The translations under genes were made by a program, and so were the position numbers. A stretch of DNA of 64,000 nt from CAWCUK01 sp963798775 (GTDB lineage: Bacteria > Bacteroidota > Ignavibacteria > Ignavibacteriales > Ignavibacteriaceae), in NCBI GenBank assembly GCA_963798775.1, contig CAWCUK010000003.1, positions 496,001-560,000 on the forward strand, in the 5' to 3' direction. Of the stretch, positions 29,571 through 37,282 are shown piece by piece. The notes under the pieces are model-generated. The model was not told the DNA's origin, made no database searches, and saw only the letters and a list, made by a program, of their open reading frames with translations. Each line of letters opens with the position of its first letter. Position 1 is the stretch's first letter.

Positions 29571-29650
29571 TAGATTTATTTACCTTTGAAGCCTTAATTA
29601 TTTTGATTATTATTGTATTTTATTTTTCCACATAATGACAAAAAGAAAAC

Positions 29651-30409
29651 ATGAAGAACTTATTTTTGCCGATTTTATTTTCACTTATACTGTGGGGATG
29701 TTCGACTACAAAAGACACCACAAACATGCTCCCCGAAGAAAGACTTGATTACGCAAAATCACTATTTAATAACGAAGATTATGATGAAGCATTAAAAGAA
29801 TTTCAAGTTATAGTTCTGCAATATCCCGGAAACGCGGTTGTAGATGACGGACAATTTTATTTAGCCCAAACACGTTTTAAGAGAAAAGAATATATACTTG
29901 CTGCTTATGAATTCAGCAAATTAATTAAAAATATGCCTGCCAGTGAATTTGTTCCGCAAGCTCAGTACCAATTAGCTTCATGTTATTATTTGCTTTCTCC
30001 TAATTATGCGCTCGACCAAAAGTACACCAAAAAGGCAATAGAAGAATACCAGGCTTTTATAGATTATTTTCCAACCGATGATAAGGTGCCGGACGCAGAA
30101 GTTAGAATTCAAGAAATGAATGAGAAACTTGCGCATAAAGTTTATAACACTGCTTATATTTATGAAAAACTTGAATATTATACAGCCGCCATAATGTATT
30201 ATGATTTTGTTTTGGAAAGTTATCACGATACTCATTACGCTCCTCTTGCTTCTTACGGCAAGATAAATCTTTTGATAGACCGCGACAGAGAGGATGATGC
30301 TCTTGCGGAGATCAACAGATTTATTAAAAAGTTTCCTGAAAATGAAAGAATAGCGGAAGTTAAAAAGATGCAAGCTAAACTTGAAAATAAATTATCTGCC
30401 GCAAAATGA
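29651..30409 (+). CDS. bamD: Outer-membrane assembly lipoprotein BamD
   Basis: 252 residues, component of the BAM complex that inserts outer-membrane beta-barrels. Lipoprotein signal MKNLFLPILFSLILWGC (lipobox LWGC). TPR helices follow: ERLDYAKSLFNNEDYDEALKEFQVIVLQYPGN, DGQFYLAQTRFKRKEYILAAYEFSKLI, AQYQLASCYYLLSPNYALDQKYTKKAIEEYQAFIDYFP (this longer repeat with its DQKYTKKAI insertion is characteristic of BamD) and KLAHKVYNTAYIYEKLEYYTAAIMYYDFVL. The stop overlaps the thioesterase start by 4 bp (ATGA). Confidence 0.9.
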   Translation: MKNLFLPILFSLILWGCSTTKDTTNMLPEERLDYAKSLFNNEDYDEALKEFQVIVLQYPGNAVVDDGQFYLAQTRFKRKEYILAAYEFSKLIKNMPASEFVPQAQYQLASCYYLLSPNYALDQKYTKKAIEEYQAFIDYFPTDDKVPDAEVRIQEMNEKLAHKVYNTAYIYEKLEYYTAAIMYYDFVLESYHDTHYAPLASYGKINLLIDRDREDDALAEINRFIKKFPENERIAEVKKMQAKLENKLSAAK

Positions 30410-30876
30410 GTAAACCAAAACCGGTTAATAATTCCACTATTACAATGAGCGAGCTAGTTTTACCTAATCATACAAATCAGTTAGGTAAATTGTTGGGTGG
30501 ACAGCTTATGCATTGGATTGATATTTGCGCGGCATTATGCGCCGCTAAACATAATAACAGAGTTTGTGTAACCGCGTCCGTGGATCGAATAGATTTCCAT
30601 CATCCTATAAATTTGGGAAATATGGTTACTTTAGTCGCATCCGTAAATCGCGTGTTTTCTACATCTATGGAAATTGGGGTTAAGGTTTATGCCGAGTCTT
30701 TTACTGAAGGAATCAGAACTCATACAAATACTGCTTATTTAACTTTTGTAAGTGTAGATGGTCAGGGAAGGCCAGTTAAAGCAGTTGAAGCAATTCCCGA
30801 AACCGAGGAAGAAAAAAGACGTTATGAGGAAGCCTTACAAAGGAGAGAAAACAGGCTTAAAAACAGATTTAAATAA
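30406..30876 (+). CDS. Acyl-CoA thioesterase, hotdog fold (YciA/BACH-like)
   Basis: 156 residues. The hotdog core NHTNQLGKLLGGQLMHWIDICAALCAAKH contains the Asn/Asp pair used by this thioesterase group, followed by the strand block VCVTASVDRIDFHHPINLGNMVTL. The C-terminal tail (EEEKRRYEEALQRRENRLKNRFK) is a charged helix usual in the family. It hydrolyses acyl-CoA esters; the chain-length preference is unknown. It overlaps bamD by 4 bp and the FG-GAP gene starts within its last third, so the genes look translationally linked. Confidence 0.9.
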   Translation: MSKPKPVNNSTITMSELVLPNHTNQLGKLLGGQLMHWIDICAALCAAKHNNRVCVTASVDRIDFHHPINLGNMVTLVASVNRVFSTSMEIGVKVYAESFTEGIRTHTNTAYLTFVSVDGQGRPVKAVEAIPETEEEKRRYEEALQRRENRLKNRFK

Positions 30877-32977
30877 ATTAAAAATTCTGATATTTGTTGT
30901 GTTGCTTTCTAATGAAGCAATGCCGCAAATTCCTATTAATGGGTTTTGCAAATTCAATAGTTTTAATACTGAGCAAGGCTATAATTCCGTTTTCACTTTA
31001 AATTTTAATGAAGATTCATACACCGATCTTATTCTTTTTAATCCGGAATTAAAACAAATTTCTCCGTATAAAGGCGAACAGAACGGAACTTTTTCAAATC
31101 TGCCGACAGAAAACATCCCTTACGAATTAAACAATCTCCAAAATATTTTATCGAAAGATAAAAGAATAAGCAGCTTTGCTTTTACCTCGCGAAAAAATAG
31201 AAAAGCCGGTATTTGTACATTTAACATAAACGGGCAATTTAAAATTTTAAAAGATTTTACCTTTCGATATTATCCTGATAATATTTCTACCGCAGATATA
31301 AACGGAGACGCGAAACAGGAGATATTAATCTCCGGAAGTAATTTCGACGGATTATCAATTCTTTCCCAAAATAAAAATTCATTAGAGGAAAATAAAATAA
31401 TTTCCGGCAGAAGTTATAATGAAGCTATTTTAGTTGATTTAAATAATGATGGTTTCCCTGATATTGCCGCTTATAATTTAGCTGAAAATTCACTCGAATT
31501 TTTTTACAACAACAGCAGAGGATATTTCAGAAAAGCCCGCACAATTCCTCTAACGATTAAAATTCATTCTTTGAAAAGTTTTGATCTAAATCTTGATGGT
31601 TATGAGGATTTAATATTTGCGGAGGGAAATTCTATAATTATTATGTACGGCGATTTTGCCTCAACTTTTGAAAATCATTTAGAAATAAAAACAAAATATG
31701 AGCCTGATAAATTTATTACAGGTGATTTTAACAGTGACGGTAAAATTGATATTTCTTATCTTTCGTTAGAGGAATCAATTATTGCATGTTTCTTTGCGAA
31801 AACGGGAACAACATTTTTCCCGGAGGTTGAATATCTAAAATCAACGGGTATAAAAAATTTTGTTCCGTACTACAGTAAATTTGTTAACGGAATTACCGCG
31901 GTTAATAAAAACGGTAAAATTTTAACTATAACCAATTTTAATTCTACACTTGAATTTGTTAACATTGCTGTGGCAGCTCGTCCCGTAGCTATTTCCTTTT
32001 TTGATAACGGGAATAATGGAATTATCGACATATGTTTTATTGATGAAATTTCACAAAAACTGAAGCTTCTTGTAAGAAATAACGCGGGCGTCCCGGATAA
32101 ATTATTCATCTATCCGTTATTTCAAAATCATAAAAATATTCTTGTTGATAATCTTAAACCGCATGAAAAAGTATTTTACTGTTATACTCCCGGCGAAAAG
32201 CTTATTGAAATTATTAAAGTAAATTTCGCTGAAAATTTAACTCAAAGAAATTCACTTTACGCTCCCGGCCCGGTTGAAGAAATAAAAATTCGCAGAGATG
32301 AAATTTCCGGATTGGTTAATTTATATGCTTCGTATATCAAAAACGGTAAATTGGGTTTAAGTATATTTCGATATGACAATTTCCGTTATTCCCAAACAAA
32401 TTTAGATGCAATTGCGGATAATGTTTTAAACGCGAATATATCAATAAAGAAAAATCCCGAAATTTTATACTGGCAGAGAATTTTAGGTTCATTATCTTTA
32501 TTTGATAAATCAATAGAACTCCGCCGTCAGCCGAATTTAGTTAGAATTAATTTTCCTGTAGATTATAGTTATAAAATTATATCCCTAAGCGGTGATTTAT
32601 TCAACAACGATAAAAATATTCTAATATCGTTTCTAAATTCAGCCGAAAAATCTATGGTTGTGGTTTCTTCCGAAAAAAGTACAAATATTCTAAGTAACGG
32701 TAGCGATACAAAAAAAATAAAAATTGATAATTTAAACCAGCTTTTTTTGGGTGAAGCACGAGTCAACGGACTAAAGAAATTATTTGCCTATGCTCCGAAT
32801 AATAATGAAATTTACCGTTTAGATTTCTTAAATAAAGGCCGAAGTTTTGTGATTTCGAAAATTGCCGATGTTGATGATGTGGGCAGTTATTTTATTAAAA
32901 ATATGACTTTTAAATTTACTCATTTAGTCTATACAAATCTTACTGAGAATTGTATAACTATAAAAGAATTATACTGA
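30824..32977 (+). CDS. FG-GAP/VCBS-repeat secreted protein
   Basis: About 717 residues from ATG 30824; an earlier in-frame ATG at 30758 is possible but would add residues unlike a signal peptide. Residues ~19-34 (KILIFVVLLSNEAMPQ) form the signal core. The body is a beta-propeller of FG-GAP type: DLNNDGFPDIAAYN, DLNLDGYEDLIFAEGN, DFNSDGKIDISYL and related DxNxDGxxD calcium loops. Such proteins usually sit on the cell surface and bind ligands. No C-terminal T9SS domain is seen. The gene overlaps the thioesterase by about 50 bp and ends in TGATG shared with the metalloprotease start. Confidence 0.75.
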   Translation: MRKPYKGEKTGLKTDLNKLKILIFVVLLSNEAMPQIPINGFCKFNSFNTEQGYNSVFTLNFNEDSYTDLILFNPELKQISPYKGEQNGTFSNLPTENIPYELNNLQNILSKDKRISSFAFTSRKNRKAGICTFNINGQFKILKDFTFRYYPDNISTADINGDAKQEILISGSNFDGLSILSQNKNSLEENKIISGRSYNEAILVDLNNDGFPDIAAYNLAENSLEFFYNNSRGYFRKARTIPLTIKIHSLKSFDLNLDGYEDLIFAEGNSIIIMYGDFASTFENHLEIKTKYEPDKFITGDFNSDGKIDISYLSLEESIIACFFAKTGTTFFPEVEYLKSTGIKNFVPYYSKFVNGITAVNKNGKILTITNFNSTLEFVNIAVAARPVAISFFDNGNNGIIDICFIDEISQKLKLLVRNNAGVPDKLFIYPLFQNHKNILVDNLKPHEKVFYCYTPGEKLIEIIKVNFAENLTQRNSLYAPGPVEEIKIRRDEISGLVNLYASYIKNGKLGLSIFRYDNFRYSQTNLDAIADNVLNANISIKKNPEILYWQRILGSLSLFDKSIELRRQPNLVRINFPVDYSYKIISLSGDLFNNDKNILISFLNSAEKSMVVVSSEKSTNILSNGSDTKKIKIDNLNQLFLGEARVNGLKKLFAYAPNNNEIYRLDFLNKGRSFVISKIADVDDVGSYFIKNMTFKFTHLVYTNLTENCITIKELY

Positions 32978-34623
32978 TGAAAAAACTCTGTTTAATTTTT
33001 CTGTTTTTAATTATATCCGGTCCGGCTTATAAATTAGCGGCGCAAAATCTTGATTCTCTTTATAATGAATTTATTCGAGTAATTGTTGAGCCGAGAACTC
33101 AACAAGATCGCCCCGCGTCTGTTGCCGATACAACTCATATTAAGTGTGCGTTCGGTTTAGTTAATGAAATTAAATTGAATATCGATCGATTTTCATCTGA
33201 AAAACAAGCGCTTTTGAAAACATATCTTGATAGGCCGGTGACCGATACTAGTATAATATCTCCTTCCGGAATTTTTAGAATTCATTTTAATAAATCGGGT
33301 TATGATGTTCCAAAATATAGTATTGCGGAAGCTGCGGCCGCTTTTGATTCCGTTTATAAATTTGAAGTAAATTATTTAGGTTTTCCCGCCCCGCCTTCTG
33401 ATGACGGTGCCGGCGGTGATGATAAATTTGATGTTTACATTTTAAATTTAGGAAGATTATACGGGCAAACTACATTTGAGAAGGATATTGGCGGCGGGCA
33501 TTATTCATCATACATAGAAATAGATAATGATTTTACCGGTTTTTACACAAGCGGAATAAACGCGGCAAGAGTAACCGCGGCGCACGAGTTTCATCATGCG
33601 ATTCAAGGAGGAAATTATATTTATAGGGATGAAGATCTTTTCTTTTACGAGCTTACTTCCACTTCAATGGAAGAATTTGTGTTTGATTCGGTTAATGATT
33701 ATTACGGTTATTTAAGAGAATATTTTAATAATCCGGATCATTCTTTTGCGGCTGTTTCCGGTTACAGCCTTGCCGTTTGGAACATTTTTTTGAAAGATGA
33801 ATTTGATATTGGAATTATAAAAAGACAGTGGGATTTAATGCCACAAATGAGAGCACTGAGCGCGATCAATCAGAGTATTCTCGAAAATGGGAAAAGTTTC
33901 GGTGATGAATTTAATAAGTTCGGGATATGGTGTTACTTTACAAATTACCGTGCGGTACCGAATAAATATTTTTCGGAAGGGCGAAATTATCCCTTAATTA
34001 AACCGGTTACTAGTTTCCCGTTGGAATTTACTCCGCCGGAAAAATCCGTTATTCTACAATCAAAACCGATGGCTAATAATTACGTGGTTTTTTATAATCC
34101 TTCTAATTTTGATACATTAGTTACAATTGTAACCAACTCGGATTATAAAAGCGGAATTGAAAATCTAAGTTCAGTATTTCCTTTTAATTACAGCCTTTCT
34201 GATAACGAAGGAAACGGAAATACAAAAATTGCGGATGGTTATTTTCAAAAATTTTCTGCTAATCAAATCTCATTTTGGTCCACTTCAGAAATTTTAAATA
34301 ATCTTTCAGTAAGAGAAGGCTTAATTTCAATCGCAAACATTAATTACGCTTATCCTTCACCATTTAAATATTCAAGTAACTCGTTTGTTTTTATTCCGGT
34401 TACTCCGAATAGAAGTCTAACGGCCGACCTAAATATTTATACTTCTGGTATGAAACTTGTTTATTCTTCGGAAAAAAACATCGATTATCTTTACGGCCAG
34501 AAAGTAATTAGATGGAACGGAAAAAATGAGAACGGAGAAAAACTGGCTTCGGGCGTTTACATTTATGTTGCTAAATCAGGGGATAATATAAGCAAAGGAA
34601 AACTGGTAATTTTTAATGAGTAA
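32977..34623 (+). CDS. Secreted zinc metalloprotease (MXAN_6640-like) with C-terminal sorting domain
   Basis: 548 residues from ATG 32977, which overlaps the previous stop (TGATG); MKKLCLIFLFLIISGP...LAAQ is a clean signal peptide, so I prefer it to an upstream ATG at 32950. The zinc motif is AAHEFHHAIQGG (HEFHH) near residue 200, followed by ELTSTSMEEFVFDSVNDYY, where a further metal ligand could lie. The last ~85 residues (YPSPFKYSSNSFVFIPVTP...NGENGEKLASGVYIYVAKSG) form a FlgD-like or T9SS-type sorting module. I infer a cell-surface or secreted protease. Its stop overlaps ccmA by 8 bp, so the protease and cytochrome maturation genes may share a transcript. Confidence 0.8.
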   Translation: MKKLCLIFLFLIISGPAYKLAAQNLDSLYNEFIRVIVEPRTQQDRPASVADTTHIKCAFGLVNEIKLNIDRFSSEKQALLKTYLDRPVTDTSIISPSGIFRIHFNKSGYDVPKYSIAEAAAAFDSVYKFEVNYLGFPAPPSDDGAGGDDKFDVYILNLGRLYGQTTFEKDIGGGHYSSYIEIDNDFTGFYTSGINAARVTAAHEFHHAIQGGNYIYRDEDLFFYELTSTSMEEFVFDSVNDYYGYLREYFNNPDHSFAAVSGYSLAVWNIFLKDEFDIGIIKRQWDLMPQMRALSAINQSILENGKSFGDEFNKFGIWCYFTNYRAVPNKYFSEGRNYPLIKPVTSFPLEFTPPEKSVILQSKPMANNYVVFYNPSNFDTLVTIVTNSDYKSGIENLSSVFPFNYSLSDNEGNGNTKIADGYFQKFSANQISFWSTSEILNNLSVREGLISIANINYAYPSPFKYSSNSFVFIPVTPNRSLTADLNIYTSGMKLVYSSEKNIDYLYGQKVIRWNGKNENGEKLASGVYIYVAKSGDNISKGKLVIFNE

Positions 34624-35278
34624 CTATTCTGTTCAAGCAGTATCTCTTGATAAAGCCTTTGGGCGCAGACTTATTTTCAATGATGTAAACTTTAATTTTT
34701 CTGAAAACAGCGTTTTTGGTATTTCCGGGCCTAACGGTTCCGGTAAATCAACATTGGTTAAAATTATTGCGGGTTTAATAGCACCTTCCTCAGGCAAAAT
34801 AATACATAAAGATAACGGCAAAGAAATTATACCTGAAAAATTGCATAATTTTCTTGGTTTCGTTTCTCCTTATCTTTTTCTATACGATGAGTTTACCGCT
34901 ATAGAAAATCTGGAATATTCTGCCAAAATTAGAGATGTTAAATTCAATAAAGAAAAAATAGAGAATCTGCTGCGTCAGTTTTTGCTTTTTTCAAGAAAAA
35001 ATGATTTAGTTAAAACATATTCTTCGGGTATGAAACAGAGGTTGAAATTTATTTTCGCCCTTATGCATTCTCCAAAAGTTCTAATTTTAGACGAACCGAC
35101 TTCAAACCTGGATGATGAGGGAAAAGAATCTGTTTATAAAATTATTGCCGAAGAAAGAAAAAACACGGTTGTAATTATCGCGTCTAATGATAAGCCCGAT
35201 TTGGAGCAGTGTTCTTCAATTTTATATTTGGAAAAATATAAAGACACAGTTGAAAATCCAGTTAAAATAAAAGTTTGA
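34616..35278 (+). CDS. ccmA: Heme exporter ATP-binding protein CcmA
   Basis: 220-residue ABC ATPase at the head of ccmABCDEF. Walker A GPNGSGKST near residue 39, signature YSSGMKQR, Walker B VLILDEPTSNLDD. CcmA with CcmB drives release of holo-CcmE from CcmC in cytochrome c maturation. On sequence alone it could be any small ABC ATPase; the following ccmB, ccmC, ccmE and ccmF genes fix the assignment. It overlaps the upstream protease gene by 8 bp. Confidence 0.9.
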   Translation: MSNYSVQAVSLDKAFGRRLIFNDVNFNFSENSVFGISGPNGSGKSTLVKIIAGLIAPSSGKIIHKDNGKEIIPEKLHNFLGFVSPYLFLYDEFTAIENLEYSAKIRDVKFNKEKIENLLRQFLLFSRKNDLVKTYSSGMKQRLKFIFALMHSPKVLILDEPTSNLDDEGKESVYKIIAEERKNTVVIIASNDKPDLEQCSSILYLEKYKDTVENPVKIKV

Positions 35279-35285
35279 GCTTGTT

Positions 35286-35944
35286 TTGAAAGCGTATTCA
35301 TTATTTAAAAAGATTATAATTCTGAAATTAGAACCCGTTACGCGGTAAATGCATTGGCAATGTTTATAATTATCGCGATCAGCGTTATTCTATTTTCAAT
35401 TGGAAACGAAAGAATTACCAGAAGTTTAACGGCGGGCTTATTTTGGGTGGTAATTTTCTTTTCCGCGATGTCGGGACTATCAAGAGCGTTTGTTTCGGAG
35501 GAAGAAAGAGGTACTTCTTTAACTTTGCAGTTAATTGCCGCACCTTCTACTATTTTTTCCGGAAAATTACTCTTCAACCTAATTTTAGTCTTTTTAATGA
35601 ATATTGTTATTACTTTATTGTATAGTGCCTTTTTTGAAGAGTTTGTAGTTAGGAATTTCCCGCTGTTCTTAACTGCGTTTGTTCTTGGTAATGTGGGAAT
35701 CGCGGTTTCATCAACAATAATAGCAGCTATTATAGCAAAAGCAGGATCGAAGGGAACATTATACCCGGTTTTATCGTTTCCTATATTGCTGCCGCTAATT
35801 TTAACATCTGTTCAACTTACATTGAATTCAATAGATGGCACAACAATTGAACAATCTACATATGAGTTGGCAATTGTTGGCTGTTACGATGTTATTATGC
35901 TTGCTGCTTCTTATATGTTATTCGATTTTGTATGGAAAGATTAG
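35286..35944 (+). CDS. ccmB: Heme exporter permease CcmB, frameshift near its start
   Basis: Six-helix permease partner of CcmA. The open frame runs from about 35327 (EIRTRYAVNALAMFIIIAI) to 35944. Upstream, TTG 35286 starts KAYSLFKK in another frame; adding one A to the A5 run at 35307-35311 joins them as KAYSLFKKDYNSEIRTRYAV, which is the expected amphipathic N-terminus. The total of 659 bp is 3n+2, so a single lost base gives 219 residues, the usual CcmB length. Hydrophobic segments and the GLSRAFVSEEERGTSLTLQLI loop match the family. I consider the gene intact in the cell and the shift a probable sequencing error. Confidence 0.85.
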
Positions 35945-35976
35945 TAATTTTATAAATTAAACCCAATCAAAAAGTT

Positions 35977-36684
35977 ATGGTCTGGAAAACATTTCTCTTT
36001 TTATTATTATGCTTCGTCTCCGTGGCGGGAATATCTTTTCCTATTGTTAAGAATCCCGTTAACTGGTATGAATTTCCTTTTATTCCCGGTTTGGAAGAAA
36101 ATGCTAAAATTATTTTTTTCCATGTTCCCACTGCCTGGATAACTGTTGTGGCGTTTTTAATGTCTACAATTTTCAGCTTTAAGTACTTAAGAACAAAAAA
36201 TTTAGATGATGACGCCAAATCTTATGCAGCCGCTCAATTAGGAATTATTTTTTGCATTCTTGCAACAGTAACCGGCGCGGTTTGGGCTAAATTTGCTTGG
36301 GGTTCTTTTTGGAGCTGGGATCCGAGACAAACAAGTATTTTTGCTTTACTTTTAATTTATGGTGCGTGGTTTGCTCTCCGTTCTTCAATAGAATCAGAAG
36401 AAAAAAGAGCAACGCTTTCCGCGGTTTATTCAATTATCGCGTTTCTTACTGTTCCCTTTTTTATTTTTATTATGCCTAGAATAATGAAAGGTTTGCATCC
36501 CGGTTCCGCGGATGATAAAAATGGCGCCGGACCGGTTGTAGATTTCCAAATGAACGGAAACATGCTGCTGATTTTTTTCCTCTCTCTTATCGCATTTACT
36601 ATTCTATATTTCTGGATGTGGAGAGTTGGTTATAAAACAATAATTTATAAAGAAAAATTAAATAAAAACTTAATAAGAGGGTAA
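35977..36684 (+). CDS. ccmC: Heme delivery protein CcmC (CcsA/CcmC family)
   Basis: 235 residues, six membrane helices. The tryptophan-rich heme-handling loop WGSFWSWDPRQTS lies near residue 108-120, with conserved His residues in the periplasmic loops (FFHVPTAW near 48, and MKGLHPGS near 172). CcmC hands heme to CcmE. It starts 32 bp after ccmB and is followed 3 bp later by ccmD. Size and motifs are normal. Confidence 0.93.
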   Translation: MVWKTFLFLLLCFVSVAGISFPIVKNPVNWYEFPFIPGLEENAKIIFFHVPTAWITVVAFLMSTIFSFKYLRTKNLDDDAKSYAAAQLGIIFCILATVTGAVWAKFAWGSFWSWDPRQTSIFALLLIYGAWFALRSSIESEEKRATLSAVYSIIAFLTVPFFIFIMPRIMKGLHPGSADDKNGAGPVVDFQMNGNMLLIFFLSLIAFTILYFWMWRVGYKTIIYKEKLNKNLIRG

Positions 36685-36686
36685 AT

Positions 36687-36845
36687 TTGGAAGGACTGTA
36701 TAACTTTCTTCAAAATAATTCTATTTATATAGTAATGATTATTGTTCTAATTGTATGGGCCGGAGTTTTCTTCTACCTCTACAGTTTAGATAAAAGAATA
36801 AAAACTGTTGAAAAAGAAATGAATGGAGATAAAAATGAAAAGTAA
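36687..36845 (+). CDS. ccmD: CcmD-like small membrane protein
   Basis: 52 residues from a TTG start: a short N-terminus (MEGLYNFLQNNS), one membrane helix (IYIVMIIVLIVWAGVFFYLYSL) and a charged tail (DKRIKTVEKEMNGDKNEK). This is the layout of CcmD, which stabilises the CcmC-CcmE complex. Its position between ccmC and ccmE supports the call; sequence conservation in the family is low. It overlaps ccmE by 11 bp. Confidence 0.75.
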   Translation: MEGLYNFLQNNSIYIVMIIVLIVWAGVFFYLYSLDKRIKTVEKEMNGDKNEK

Positions 36846-37224
36846 ATATATTTTCGGCGGTGCTATAATTGTAGTTTTCCTTGGAATAATGGCGTATTTG
36901 TTCACTCAAAGCAATATTCAGTACGAAAGCGATTTTGCCAACGTTATGAATAAGGAAAGAACTGTTAAAGCTACAGGAAACTGGGATAAAACCAGAAATT
37001 ATGAAATTGATAAAGTAAATAGAACTTTTTCATTTTATATGCTTGATGAACACGGAAATGAAATGAAGGTAATTTATAACGGTTCAATGCCGAATAATTT
37101 TGAATCTGCGCAAAGTGTAGTTGTAACGGGTATTTATCAAAACGGTTCTTTTCACGCAAAAGATATTCTTACAAAATGTCCTAGTAAATATGAAAACGAA
37201 AAAATTAAATCGTCTTCATTGTAA
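36835..37224 (+). CDS. ccmE: Cytochrome c maturation heme chaperone CcmE, CxxxY type
   Basis: 129 residues from ATG 36835, which has GGAG seven bases upstream (a second in-frame ATG 12 bp earlier lacks one). One N-terminal membrane helix, then an OB-fold periplasmic domain (VKATGNWDK, RTFSFYMLDEHGNEMKVIYNG, VVVTGIYQNGSFHAKDILTKC). In E. coli the heme is bound by His in the HxxxY motif; here the motif reads CPSKY, so a Cys takes that place. This is the variant known from system I* Ccm pathways of Desulfovibrio and archaea. No CcmG or CcmH gene follows, in line with that pathway. Confidence 0.92.
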   Translation: MKSKYIFGGAIIVVFLGIMAYLFTQSNIQYESDFANVMNKERTVKATGNWDKTRNYEIDKVNRTFSFYMLDEHGNEMKVIYNGSMPNNFESAQSVVVTGIYQNGSFHAKDILTKCPSKYENEKIKSSSL

Positions 37225-37282
37225 AAAATTTGATTAAACGTGTTATTAATGATTTTCTCTTAAAAGAAATTATGAGGAAGAA

